Below are positions 1 to 10,407 of a stretch of 64,000 bases of DNA, in pieces (position 1 is the stretch's first letter; every line of letters starts with the position of its first letter). Below the pieces are notes generated by a model. It was given only the letters and a program-made list of their open reading frames with translations, did no database searches and was not told the origin of the DNA. The stretch is from Podospora pseudocomata (taxonomy: Eukaryota; Ascomycota; Sordariomycetes; Sordariales; Podosporaceae): assembly GCF_035222375.1 (NCBI RefSeq), contig NC_085888.1:124001-188000 (forward strand), given 5' to 3'. The translations under genes and the position numbers were made by a program.

Positions 1-181
1 TGGGAGCTCGCCGGCGCCTAACCCGGCCCCGTCGAATCCGCCAGTCACCAACCCATCTCCGGGTGGTGGCACGGCGCCTCTTTGGGGTCAATGTGGAGGG
101 AATGGCTGGACGGGCCCGACACGGTGTGCGGAGGGAACTTGCAAGTTTAGCAACGATTGGTATTCGCAGTGTGTGCCCTGA
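1..181 (+). CDS. C-terminal end of a secreted protein with a CBM1 cellulose-binding module (partial)
   Basis: Only the 3' end lies in the window; reading frame 2 ends at the TGA at 179-181. The first 20 or so codons are rich in Ser, Pro, Asn and Gly, as in the O-glycosylated linkers of fungal cellulases. The last 33 or so residues are a fungal CBM1: the sequence [12 protein letters not shown] is followed by the remaining cysteines and ends [10 protein letters not shown]. The aromatic residues and cysteine spacing needed to bind crystalline cellulose are present. The catalytic domain lies upstream, so the enzyme class (GH6, GH7, GH5, LPMO or other) cannot be told. A second CBM1 protein with a very similar module, a GH6 enzyme, lies at the other end of the window. 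Confidence 0.9.
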   Translation, partial: GSSPAPNPAPSNPPVTNPSPGGGTAPLWGQCGGNGWTGPTRCAEGTCKFSNDWYSQCVP

Positions 182-583
182 AGGATTCAGTCATCCGCAG
201 TGTGACAAGGGGAGGAAACTGGCTGAGATAACCAGGAGAAATGAGGCACAGCTCTCCGGGGAAAGGTTTCCTCCAATCCTTCCAGGTTGTTATTGGTCAA
301 TCGGGAGGTACCTTGGTCAATAACACGTGCTTACCTACCTTATATGTACAGTTTCGTGTCTCTTCCAAAACCAACAATGCCCGCCAAACTCAGGTCCCGC
401 TCGTGATGTAACATAAGTGAGCTACTATCCCGATTAACATCTGCATTGTGTGGTTGGTTGGTTACAGATGGTTTGGGATAAGGAGGCAATTTGTGTCTGT
501 CTAGCAGCTAGGTACCTGTACAACGTGCAGGTAGGTATCCGTTTAGTCGTCTTCCTCAGCGATATCTCCTCCATCCCGCCATC
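182..583. other. Intergenic, CBM1 gene to SDR pseudogene
   Basis: No convincing coding frame. It holds the 3' flank of the CBM1 gene and the former promoter of the dehydrogenase pseudogene. Copies of a TACCTA/TAGGTA motif occur near 325-340 and 510-540. Confidence 0.6.
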
Positions 584-1682
584 ATGGTCCATTACGACAT
601 CACCCCTTCCAAGCAGGCCAGCCTCCCGCGCTACCTTTACCACCAAGCCACCTTCAGACCAGCCCCAGTTCACAGCGTCAACCTCGCCGGCCAAACTGCC
701 ATCGTAACAGGAGCGAACTCGGGCGTCGGCTTCGAAGTCAGCCGGCAGTTTCTCGACCTTGGTCTGACCAGGCTGATCCTTGCCGTTCGAGACGAAGCCA
801 AAGGCGCCGCTGCTGTACAAAAGCTTGCTCTCAAGCCTGATGGAACCAAACGTGAATCTGGCGCCACTGTCGAAGTCTGGGAGCTTGACCTTTTCGATTA
901 TGGCTCTGTTCTGTCGTTTGCAAAGCGAGCAAAAGAGACGCTGGAGAGACTCGACATCATTATGCTGAACGCCGCGATGGGGGTCCCGTCCAAGCGTGCT
1001 TTCCACCCAGAAACGAGACACGATGAGACACTTCAGGTGAACTACCTTTCCACTGCGCTACTGGCTACCCTGTTGCTCCCAGTGGTCAAACAGACAAGAG
1101 CGCATCAACCCGTTCCGACCCGCATCAGCTTGGGCAAAGTTCCCACTTGGCAAAAAGATCACCATTCTTGAGGCGGTTGACAAGCCGGAGGAGAACGTGG
1201 ACTTGGCAGATGGGATGTTTACCTTGAAGTTTCTCGGTCAGTTCTTTTTGCGGGAGCTGGCAAACGAGTGCCCGTCAAGATTGCGGTCATCAATGGGGCG
1301 TCGCCTGGCATGGTGAGTGACTCCGAGTTTGACCGCGAGTTTAAGAAGACGACCACGGGGGCAATAATGCAGAGGATCAAGATGTGGGTGGGAAATAGCT
1401 CGGCTGTGGCGGCGAGAATGGTCACGTATACGGCAGCGGGGTGTGGGGAGGACACGCATGGGGAGTTTTTGTCCTTTCAGAAGGTGGTACCGTAAGTCTT
1501 TTCCAACGTTTCATAAATATTTTTTCGGAAAAAAAAGAGGATATGGCTGACTGGTTGGCGATAGCATGGCTCCCATTACTTACACTGGCGAAGGGGAGGC
1601 CATATCTGCTGGGTTGTGGAAGGAGACAATGGAAGAGTTCAAGTTTGCGAACGTGGACAACACCGTTAACAATTTGGGCTGA
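584..1682 (+). pseudogene. Decayed short-chain dehydrogenase/reductase (SDR)
   Basis: The first 180 or so codons read well as a classical NAD(P)-binding SDR: TGANSGVG cofactor loop near residue 43 and an LNAA motif near residue 129. The frame is lost just after TRIS (about 1130), where roughly 20 bases seem to be missing, and the product ends at 1171. SDR-like sequence then continues in other frames: about 1140-1270 (FLGQFFLRELA), a one-base loss near 1268, then VKIAVINGASPGMV from 1270. A GTAAGT...AG intron (1492-1564) and a last exon ending at the TGA at 1680-1682 are still recognisable. At the active site the expected YxxxK reads with Met in place of Tyr, so the catalytic tyrosine is also gone. 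Several independent lesions make simple sequencing error unlikely. It converges on the gene at 1701-2852. Confidence 0.75.
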
Positions 1683-1700
1683 GATCTTGCCGTACCAAAG

Positions 1701-2852
1701 TCATTCTACGTCTCCTTCTTCGTTTCCTATCCTCGGGCGTCCGCATAACACTTCTACCTCGTCATTTATCCAACTTGTAACCCAATCCCACAGAACTTTC
1801 GGCCACTCAACAAACACGATGGACAGTCCTACCACGCCCCCTTTGACACTTCCGCCCCAACCCTGCCCTTGGACTTCCACAAGCCCAGTCAGCCCGTAAT
1901 ATCTCAAGATAACTCGCTTGTAACTTTTCCAGCGCCAGCTGCTGTCTAGCTTGTCTGTCTGGAAAGGGCGAGGTGCCCAGAGACCTCTAACGTGGCTAGT
2001 AGAAAGGGCGTGAGAACAGGAAAAGATAACATGAATGTAGCCAGAGTCGAAGGGCGATGGGAGATTAGGCTTGTGCTTGGGTGCTTGTTTCCGAAGACGA
2101 GTGCGCGAAGTGATAGTGGTGGTGCGGGTGTAAATAGAACTGTGTGATGTTCTTGAGCCGAAGACTGTTGTGTTTGGTAGATGGCTGCAGTGGTACAAAT
2201 CGCGGTGTTCTTCTGGATATACCCTCATGCTCCCGTGTGTCTGTAGTATTTCTGTTTCTTGTGAATATACCACACGACTCAAAGCAGTGTGTGACACGAC
2301 TTCATTGGTGAACTCAGCGGACCCGTACAGAGGCAGTCTGGGTGTGAATGGAGCAACGTTGATGTAGCTTTGGTCTAAGCTGTGATCCTGCTCGAACTCT
2401 CGACGAATGTCGAATCCCGCGCGGTGTTCCTCCTCGGTGGTGAATGAAGACGGGGATTTCGAGACAGAGGTCCAGGAAGTAGCCAAGGCTGCCTCTGATT
2501 CAAGACTCCATGATCCAAACCCATGATCCGACAAAACGCTGTTCCTTCGATTCGGTATCTGATGCCGGACTTGTTGTGTGGATGAAATATATGGTCGTTT
2601 AGATGGAGACCCCCAGGTTTCAGTTTCGGTTGCTTTAGGCGATGAAACGTTGTTTGTTGTGGTATCTGGTCGAGGACAGCCATAGTTTTCCAGCCAAAAC
2701 TTGCATTGTTCGCAAACATTGGTTTTGGTTCTGCAATCGCTGCAGCGTTTCCAAGATCCTCTGGGCACCCGTCCATTCCATTCGGCGTCTGACCATTCCT
2801 CGCGGTCGGACACTATTTCGAATACATGCATATCTTCACAAAGGGCGTCCAT
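1701..2852 (-). CDS. Hypothetical protein with an N-terminal cysteine cluster
   Basis: Single open frame of 383 residues, not assigned to a family. An acidic N-terminus is followed by five closely spaced cysteines (about residues 37, 40, 47, 50 and 59, pattern CxxC-x6-CxxC-x8-C), which could bind zinc. The middle is Ser/Thr-rich and probably disordered; the C-terminal third is more hydrophobic and Trp-rich. No signal peptide or clear membrane helix was seen. It converges with the SDR pseudogene, leaving 18 bases between stops. The length of the frame and its composition support coding, but there is no homology argument. Confidence 0.55.
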   Translation of the reverse strand: MDALCEDMHVFEIVSDREEWSDAEWNGRVPRGSWKRCSDCRTKTNVCEQCKFWLENYGCPRPDTTTNNVSSPKATETETWGSPSKRPYISSTQQVRHQIPNRRNSVLSDHGFGSWSLESEAALATSWTSVSKSPSSFTTEEEHRAGFDIRREFEQDHSLDQSYINVAPFTPRLPLYGSAEFTNEVVSHTALSRVVYSQETEILQTHGSMRVYPEEHRDLYHCSHLPNTTVFGSRTSHSSIYTRTTTITSRTRLRKQAPKHKPNLPSPFDSGYIHVIFSCSHALSTSHVRGLWAPRPFQTDKLDSSWRWKSYKRVILRYYGLTGLVEVQGQGWGGSVKGGVVGLSIVFVEWPKVLWDWVTSWINDEVEVLCGRPRIGNEEGDVE

Positions 2853-3296
2853 GGTGAGGTATAGAAATCGGGTAACTGATGATAGAAATCGGTAAATACT
2901 GCAGCAGGTAAGGTAGTCATGTCGAGGCCTCCTACCTAGCCCCTATTTGGACGATAGCGAGGGTGCACTCTTGGCTCAGAGGCGGAATTGTCCGGGATCA
3001 CCTGACAATGTCGCGTCGCTTCAAGTACTTACCTTGCATAACACATCCGGAATTACGATATCTGGCAGCTGTCGAGATAGTTATGCTGTGCATTACCTCT
3101 TGCAATTTCATTTACATACATGCTAGGGACACCATGTTGATGTTCAAGCATCCCGAGACGTGACTGATCGGTGCGGGGTTCGCGTCTATTGACGCAATGG
3201 AAATACCAAGGAGATATCGAGCCCTCACAAAGTGTTGAAATTCCACAAATTCGCATCACTGTGTCAATGTCCCGAAGACACCTAGGTGCACTCACC
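2853..3296. other. Intergenic, divergent promoter region
   Basis: Lies between the start of the minus-strand cysteine-cluster protein and the start of the DUF1989 gene. TAGGTA-like motifs occur near 2930 and 3276. No other feature was recognised. Confidence 0.55.
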
Positions 3297-4250
3297 ATGT
3301 CCACCGACCCAGTTCTTTCTGAAGCTGATGCCGCTCGCCTGGCCTCTCGGCGCCAGCTTCCACCTCCTGTGCCAGCCTACCTCCCGACCGGCCCGAACTC
3401 GCCTCTGGCTGTCGGCAAAGAGCTGTACTCCAAGATCCAATCTGCTCCTCGGGTCCTGGAACAGAGCTTTACCATCCCCATCCGCTCAGGCAAAGCTTGG
3501 ACTGCCTCCGCCGGCTCCGTCATCCGCATCAGCACTCCCGAAGGACCTCAAGTAGGTGATCTGAACATCTGGTGCGCTTGACCCCTCGAGATATCATCGT
3601 CTGCCCATCGACTAACCCCCAGTAGGAATCAACACAACCCCTCCGAACGCTTCTGGGCCTCTCGCACCCGCCAGCTCCACTCCACCCACCTCACCACGCA
3701 CGACCGTCTCTGGTCCTGCCTCCCTTACATGCGCCCCCTCCTCACCATCCTCTCCGACTCTCTAGCCTGGTACGGCACCGACTCCAACGGCGGACGCGTC
3801 CACGATCTCCTCGGTACAAGGTGCGACCCCTACATCAACCACCTCTTGTCTGGGGGCCAAAGCTATGATCATCACTGCCATAGCAACCTTGTCCGAGCCG
3901 TCAGTGAGTTTGGCTTAGAAGAGAGGGACGTGCATGATGTGATCAATTTGTTTCAGGTTACGGGGCTGGATGAGAAGGGAAGGTATTGTATGAGTGCTTG
4001 CCCGGCGGAAAAAGGGGACTACATTGAGTTTCTGGCCGAGGTGGATGTGCTGATGGGGTTGAGTACTTGCCCCGGGGGGGATTTGAGCCTCTGGGGCTTT
4101 GGGGCGGATAGCGAGAAGGAGATGGAGAAGTGTTGCCGGCCGTTGAAGGTGGAGGTTTTCCGGTTGGAGGATGGGGGTTTGTTGGAGCGGGAAGGGTGGA
4201 GGAAAGCGGAGGTGAGTGGGTACAAGGGGGGTCACGAACTCGGTGCTTGA
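3297..4250 (+). CDS. DUF1989 / urea carboxylase-associated family protein
   Basis: Two exons, 3297-3571 and 3626-4250; the GT...TAG intron splits the Trp codon of the conserved DLNIW-NQHNPSERFW stretch. The product is about 299 residues. The early segment with a basic GKAW and QVGDLNIW, the central RCDPYINHLLSG and HHCHSNL motifs (possible metal ligands Cys/His) and the ending GYKGGHEL fit the DUF1989 family, found with urea amidolyase and amine metabolism in bacteria and free-standing in fungi. The molecular function of fungal members is not established. The ATG at 3297 is chosen for its CACC context; in-frame upstream ATGs exist. A possible alternative splice at 4211-4275 would give a different tail, but the unspliced end looks like the family's normal terminus. 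Confidence 0.8.
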
Positions 4251-4386
4251 TGTTTACACTTCTAATCCTCCACCAGGCAGTGGGGTCTACCTCAACTTTG
4301 GACACGACGTCGATGGGTTCACGCTTGGGGCACATGTAAATGGTAACAACTAACTCCTACAATGCTTCCCAGTATCAAAATACAGA

Positions 4387-5871
4387 CTAGTATTTGGTCA
4401 GCTCTGGCGTCCCAGCCGCCCGTGGATGCGAGAACTTGGTCTCAACAAACACCTTCTGCATGCCGTCCTCCTTGTTGTCAAACTTGTAGTAGACTTTGTC
4501 CAAGTCCTCGAGGCGGACACGATGCGAAATCATCTGCACCGGGTCGAGCTCGCCCGTCTTGATCTTCTCTAGCAACTCCTCCCAGTACTTGTGCACGGGG
4601 GCCTGGCCGTTGCCAATCAGGCGGATGCCACGCTGCATCAAGGATCCAATGTTGAAGTGGTTTGTCTGTGGTGAGGGTTAGCATGCTGGCAACAATTATA
4701 ATCGTAGAGGAGTAAAGCATACGTATCCAACATAGACACCAGTAACACCGGCACGGCCGTAGTTCCTCACACCCTCAATCATCTCATTGATGATTTCACT
4801 CGTGTCCGTCTCGGCTCCCAAGCTCATTTCCAGCCAGTGCATCCAGCCCTTGGCGTACTCTCCAGCGGCGCACTCGATAGCAACGTCTGGGCCACGCCCA
4901 CCTGTCAACTCCTTCAACTTGCTCACCACGGTGTCCTTGCTGGTCACCCCAAAGCTGAGCTGCTTGAAATCCAGCACCTCAATCTTGTCCCGGTGCTGCT
5001 TGGGCCATCTCGACTTGATGATCGACAGCCTGGGCTCGGTATCGACAAAGATTACCTTGCTGGCACCCTCGCCGACCGCAAAAACACCGGCCATCTGCCC
5101 AATAGGCCCGGCACCGAAGATAGCCACCACATCACCGGGGTACACGGCAGTATCCTTGACAGCATTGTAGGCCGTCGGCAAAACATCAGACAGCCACAAC
5201 GCCTTCTCATCTGGAACATCATCCGGAATCTCCAGCAAGTTTACGTCGCCCAGCGGGACCCTCACATACTCGGCTTGACCACCAGCAAAACCACCCGTCA
5301 GATGCGAATACCCAAAGATGCCAGCTGTCCTCCCTCCGTACATGGCCTTGGTGGTGGTGTTCGAGTTGGTCGTTTCGCACTGCGACGAAAGCTTCTGCTT
5401 GCAGAAGAAGCAGTCACCGCAGGCAATCTGGAAGGAGACCACGTATCGCTTGCCAACCTGAACCTTGTCACGGACGGCGGAGCCGACCTGGTCGACGACA
5501 CCGCAGAATTCGTGGCCGAGGATATCGCCCTTGTGCATTTGGAGGACGGCGCCGTGGAGCAGATGAAGATCTGAACCGCAAACGGTGGTGCCGGTCACCT
5601 TGAGGATGACGTCGCGGGGCTCGATGATCTTCGGTTTGGGAACGTCAACTGTTGTTGATGTGGTCGTTAGCGATTATTCTTGGGGAGAATTGGCGGACGC
5701 AACCATACCAATCTCGACCTTTTGCTTGGTCTGCCATACTAGAGCCTTCATCGTCTCGTTAGGGTCGCCGGTGCCCTTCTGGTTGAAGTTGGAGACATCC
5801 TGCTGGATGATGTTGTTGTCATCGTGGCCGATGGCCTTCTCGACGGCGTAGGCTGCTTCTGCTGTTGCCAT
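4387..5871 (-). CDS. Zinc-dependent alcohol dehydrogenase, glutathione-independent formaldehyde dehydrogenase-like
   Basis: Three exons, 5709-5871, 4723-5648 and 4387-4665, joined by canonical GT-AG introns; the product is 455 residues. This MDR-family enzyme has a catalytic zinc site (VCGSDLHLLHG, then GHEFCG), a structural zinc loop with four Cys (CGDCFFCKQKLSSQC) and an NAD-binding GAGPIG loop. The order and the GTTVCGSDLHL motif resemble glutathione-independent formaldehyde dehydrogenase and related fungal NAD-linked enzymes. The usual start of the fold, MKALVW, is residue 41; the 40 residues before it form an acidic, Gln/Asn-rich extension of unknown role, so translation could also start at Met41. 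It converges on the DUF1989 gene and shares its upstream region with the regulator that starts near 6.8 kb. Confidence 0.87.
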
Positions 5872-6810
5872 TTTGTCCGAGTATTGTGGCTGTCGTGTTC
5901 GATTCGCGTGTCCTGTGGTGGAACGGAGGTCAAGAGCCCCAAATGCTGAAGGCCACTGGCACCTTTAATCACCGGTGTTGCTAGATCCATGGCGTCAGAC
6001 GGCTGCAAGATAGGACTCGGATTCGGCTAGTGCCGTAGAAGGTATGACGATGTTTCCCCGTCATTGTCGATGGTGGTTGAAAGAAACAGGCGAAAAGGAA
6101 CGGCCGACGTCATTGATCGAGATCCAAATCCTACTTTGGCCTCAATTGTGGGCCAGCCTTGGCACGAACACAAGCCTTATCTTATCGCCCGTGTTGGGAA
6201 GGCAGGTTCTCACCTCAGGGCGAGTTGCCAGGTAGCTGGCTGACTGTCCCGACACAATGCGACATCACCGTCACCAAGCGACAGATAGAACTCTCGCAGC
6301 AGTTGATGAACATCATGATACAGCTGAATTCCACCGGCGGTGGCACACCGTAAGCCCCTTATCAGAACAACGCCACTCATAACACCTAGGTACCATTCAG
6401 TCAGTTTATCCTCACCTAGCTCCATTGCTCGGTTATGAGTTGCTGCCTGAAATTTATGGGCGTTTTCTTTTTGTTTCCAGGTCCCTATCAGATGATTGGT
6501 CTGACTAAGACAGATGCATGTCAGCAGCACCCAGGAATTCCTCAAATTCCTTGGCAATGAACTCAGCAGCAATGGGTTCTCCAAATCCCGAGTCACCGGC
6601 AGTCCCACGGCCTTCATCAGATAACACGGGGTGGACAGCAAGCAGTTCGGGTTCCAGCCACAACGGCAACAATTCTCATGGCAACATGAGTTCTCGACAA
6701 GAAGTCTTCATCAGTTATCGTGGTTGGCCAGAACACCGTCATCCACTGTTCAGCCAACAGGACGCAACCGATAACCTGGACGGGACTCACTGGTCCAAAG
6801 GTCTTGAATC
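5872..6810. other. Intergenic / uncertain 5' part of the regulator gene
   Basis: Holds the promoters of the minus-strand dehydrogenase and the plus-strand regulator. An open Ser/Asn-rich frame at 6518-6847 looks protein-like and may be a 5' exon of the regulator, but no strong donor/acceptor pair links it to the next frame. A TAGGTA motif lies near 6390. Confidence 0.4.
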
Positions 6811-8958
6811 ATGGTCGCCCTCTCTTGGCGGCCTTGTCGGGGGTTGAATACAAGCCCCTTGGGGCCATATCCCAACTGGGACTTACTTGCCGAGGCTGGG
6901 TGGTATGACACCACAGGAAAGAAAGGTCATCTCAAGGAATATGCCCCATCACCTCAGGAGGAAGTCTCAAGCTGCCTTCAGCGAAGTCTAGAATCAGAGG
7001 CTTTGGTGTCACGGTTTACTGAGGATGATTCCTGGCCATCGGATTGTGGGAAGGTAGAGGGCACACCTACAGCCACCTCTCCTTGGACAGTCACTCCCCC
7101 TGAACATTCCGAAGAGAAGGCCAAGGAGCTGGAGCATGCCCAATCTTTTGACTTGAAAGACTTTGCATATTTCTACAACCATGACGGCCGCGATCACGCA
7201 AGCACACACCTTGAAGGCCATGCGTTGCCCAAAACACCTATTTCGCAACCAGCAGTTACCAAGACTGCCCCCGTACTTGGACCAAGCAAAGTGTGGGCTC
7301 TTCCGCCAGTGAGTGCAACGATAACGACCAGCCTCTTGAAAGATACACTAACCTGTTCTAGCGAATCCGTCGCAGAAAGAAAACAAAGCCGGCTGGCGAG
7401 AGTCCGCCGAGCAGCAAGGTCAACCCCATCGATAAACCCAAACCGAAGAAACGGGGTGCTTTTACCGACAAAGCCAAGAAACGCAGCACGGCCCTGACTC
7501 GTCAACTAAAGTCATGTATCAGGTGTCGTATGAACAGAGGGCGTGTATGTCTTCTTATCTAGGTACCACGGACTAGAACGAATTCTGACCGCCTCTTCCC
7601 CATCAGTGCCTTCCAAACCCCTCCTTCCCTTCCGGACCCTGCCTCACGTGTCAACTCATGACTGGCCCAACACTGAGCAAGATGCCATGCTACCGCTACA
7701 TTATTACGGAAGCTTCCCTCTATCGCGAACAAAAAGCCCCCTGGCAGATCTTCAGCCGTCGCTGGCAAAGCATGGACATTGTCGACATTTCGTCGTCCGA
7801 CTGGGCACCCTCTTCTCGTATCAGAACCATCGTGGTCAGCCACCTCAACGTTCCAACACAATTTGCATTTCAGGTCAGAGAGTTCATTCCCACCGCTGGC
7901 GACATCTTGGAAGACGAGGTTACCGACCCTGTGGAAGGGACAGTGACAAAAGTCCCGTTGCCGAGGTTTGCAGTAGCGGATATGAAGGCCACAGCGGAGA
8001 ACATGAGGGGCTTTGTAGATGGAAATGTCCACAACTTCATCACAGCCATGGTGGGGCGAGATGAGCTGTTGTGGGAGACGTATTTGATGGCTTTCAGGCA
8101 GGTTGGGTTGGCGAGGGTGAGTTTGATATTGAAACAACGTTCCAGTTCATCTTGACATGCTGATGGATGATAGACAAAACAAGAACAAACCCTCCTGTCA
8201 AACACATTCCGTCTCTGGGTTGTGTGCCGCATGACAAGCTCACCAGTGTACATCTGCGGAGACGACAAACTTGGAGGCACTCCGCACCCGCTTTGCGACA
8301 ACCGCGTCATGATGCCCTTGCTGATGACGGCACAGTTTGAGTGCATCAACTACACTACCTTTCTAAGACCATGGAGCAGGGCGGTGTTGAAACAGCTGAA
8401 CGACTTGGTGTTGGCGAAAAAGAGAGAATACTGGTTAACCATTTATTTGACAATGTTTGTGTTACTACACAGCTGCGCCATGATCACCAAGCGGGACGAG
8501 GAAACCGCGAGGCAGTTTAGGATACCTGTCAGTGCCAGCTACCCTGTACAATCCCGAATAGGGCTGACTGAACAAATAGGGTAAATACGCCAACCCAGCC
8601 AGTATCAGAGAACATCACTGTGGTGCCCAGACGATGCTTGCCCACTTTCACTACATCAACCGAGGGGTCGTTCCCTTTTCGCTCCCACTGCATACAAAAG
8701 ATGGAAGAAGTGATCTGGCCAAGGCAGCAAATTTGACCGAGGAGCAGGTCAGCTTTGTGAGAATGACAGCCGAGATGGTCAAAGACATCGCAAGACGTAT
8801 GGGGTCTCTTCATTTTCCCACCGTTGATGTCACAACACTGACAGACAAGCACAGAAAGCACCATGAGAACTGTCCGAGAACAGGAAGACGTCGGTCATGA
8901 TTTGTACTGGGTTTCTATGCTCTATGACCAGGAGTGGAGGCCAAAACAAAACGAGTGA
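6811..8958 (+). CDS. Zn2Cys6-like fungal transcription regulator
   Basis: Supported exons are 6811-7308, 7362-7544, 7607-8116, 8174-8527, 8580-8796 and 8855-8958, giving about 621 residues. After a disordered, acidic N-terminal region and a basic KPKKRG stretch comes the cluster CIRCRMNRGRC, then CLTC twelve residues later and a further Cys in KMPCYRY. The spacing (CxxC-x6-C-x10-CxxC-x12-C) is looser than in Gal4-type proteins. The following LYREQKAP and SRRWQSMDIVDI and the ending YWVSMLYDQEWRP look like a conserved fungal family whose Zn cluster sits mid-protein. The last intron (8797-8854) is needed to reach that ending; without it the frame stops at 8900. The true start may lie upstream at 6518. 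Target genes are unknown. Confidence 0.75.
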
Positions 8959-9084
8959 GGAGAAGAAAAAAGACCTAGATGTACGACAAAGCCCCTTCCA
9001 AATACACGAAAGCAAAAACTAAACCACCACCCAAAGGACCAAGAAGAACAGACCTGCTGAAGAAGTACTATCGAAGAAGATTCC

Positions 9085-10407
9085 TCAGTCACAGGAACCA
9101 CCCGTATTCAACACCCTCCCCGTCACGGGGTGCCTCAACGGAGCATAGTCCCAATACCTCCCCCTCTTATCACTCCCCTCATCCTCAAAATCATCATCAA
9201 ACACCCTCGCCCAAGCCAGCCTCAACGGCCAAGGCAGGTTCCAGCACATTCCCTCATCATTATTCAGCCAGATCCTCACCAGATGCCTCGGTTTACTACC
9301 CTGTACATTCTCAAACGCCTCTCTTCTGTGAAGCAAGCCGAGGTTGTTCACAAACCTGATGTCACCCCTCTCCATCCGGGGTTTGATCTCATGTTTCTTG
9401 GCAATAAAATGAACCGCGTCGAGGGCCTCGGCTTGCGCCTCTGTCAGCCCTGGGATAGCCTTGCTCCGCGGGGTGAAGGGTGCGTGGCCGACGAGAAGAC
9501 GGCGGGAAAAGGAGGTGATGAGGCGGTGGTCGTGAAAATACATCAGTGCCCGGCGGTAAAAAGGGGGGTCGCGGCCGTAGGTGTCGAACGGCCAGTCGGG
9601 GGAGGCGAGGGTGTGGATGAGGTCCGGGCGGGTGGCCGCGAGCTCGTTGTAGACTGTCCAGGCTGAGGCAAAGGTGGATCTGCCGCCTGAAGAGGCGAGC
9701 TCTTGGGTGAAGAGACAGAGTGTGTCGGTTACGGTGTCGGTGTGGAAGGGTTTGTCGGAGGAGTAGATGCTGTCGTGGAGAGTGGACTCAGCGGATTGAT
9801 CCCCGCGCTGCATGACGTGGATGAGCATCGAGCCGCGCTGGTCCTGGCGGCCGCGCCGGGAGGCGACGTAAGACGAGAGGCCGAGGTAGATGGCGGTCAG
9901 GTCGGCGAGGGGGTAGTCGTCGGGGTCAAGACCGCGGACGATGTAAAAGCCTTTGCCGAGATAGATGTCGTTGCAGATGCCGGACAAGATCGGGCCAAGG
10001 TCGGGAAGGGGGAAGAGGTACTTGGTCACTTTCTGAGAGTCGAGGTTGTGGGATTTGAAGAAGGCGAGGGCGGCCAGAATCTCGGTCTTGTCAGACGGGG
10101 TGAGGTAGTAGACGTATTCGTCTTCAGAAGGGAATGAGTTTGAGGTCCAGACCAGGGGCCCTGAGAGCTTTGTTGGCCAGCCGTCAGGCACCGAGGTGGG
10201 AAGACCGCCTGCTTTGACACGAGCTGTCGACCGAGCACGGTATTTGGCTTCATCGACTTCATACTCAATGTCCGCGCATTTGCCTCCGTTCAGGCGAGCA
10301 TCTACGTCGGCTTGTTCGAGCCGGACACGATCGATGTGGAAGCGGGCACGCAGACCCTGAGAGTAATAGGGTGCCGGAGCAGTAGTGGCATCACTGAGCA
10401 TGGTCAT
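9085..10407 (-). CDS. TauD/TfdA-type Fe(II)/2-oxoglutarate dioxygenase
   Basis: Single exon, 440 residues. A facial triad is visible: His222 and Asp224 in FHTDTVTD, and distal His360 in NNLGLLHRRE; Arg378 in HLVRIW fits the 2-oxoglutarate carboxylate contact. Similar fungal proteins are annotated as TauD/TfdA family or gamma-butyrobetaine-hydroxylase-like; the substrate cannot be told from sequence. No signal peptide, so probably cytosolic. The first codons give MTM, so the start could be the first or second Met. It is divergent from the large gene at 12463 across a 2-kb gap and ends about 130 bases after the regulator gene, on the opposite strand. Confidence 0.88.
   Translation of the reverse strand: MTMLSDATTAPAPYYSQGLRARFHIDRVRLEQADVDARLNGGKCADIEYEVDEAKYRARSTARVKAGGLPTSVPDGWPTKLSGPLVWTSNSFPSEDEYVYYLTPSDKTEILAALAFFKSHNLDSQKVTKYLFPLPDLGPILSGICNDIYLGKGFYIVRGLDPDDYPLADLTAIYLGLSSYVASRRGRQDQRGSMLIHVMQRGDQSAESTLHDSIYSSDKPFHTDTVTDTLCLFTQELASSGGRSTFASAWTVYNELAATRPDLIHTLASPDWPFDTYGRDPPFYRRALMYFHDHRLITSFSRRLLVGHAPFTPRSKAIPGLTEAQAEALDAVHFIAKKHEIKPRMERGDIRFVNNLGLLHRREAFENVQGSKPRHLVRIWLNNDEGMCWNLPWPLRLAWARVFDDDFEDEGSDKRGRYWDYAPLRHPVTGRVLNTGGSCD

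Noticed and set aside
4837-5574. Plus-strand frame of 245 codons
   Set aside because: Opposite the alcohol dehydrogenase exons, which show clear zinc and NAD motifs.
6210-6641. Minus-strand frame of 143 codons
   Set aside because: Overlaps the probable 5' region of the regulator and has no recognisable motif or intron context.
9130-10137. Plus-strand frames over the TauD-type gene
   Set aside because: Gly/Val/Glu-rich shadow of the dioxygenase.
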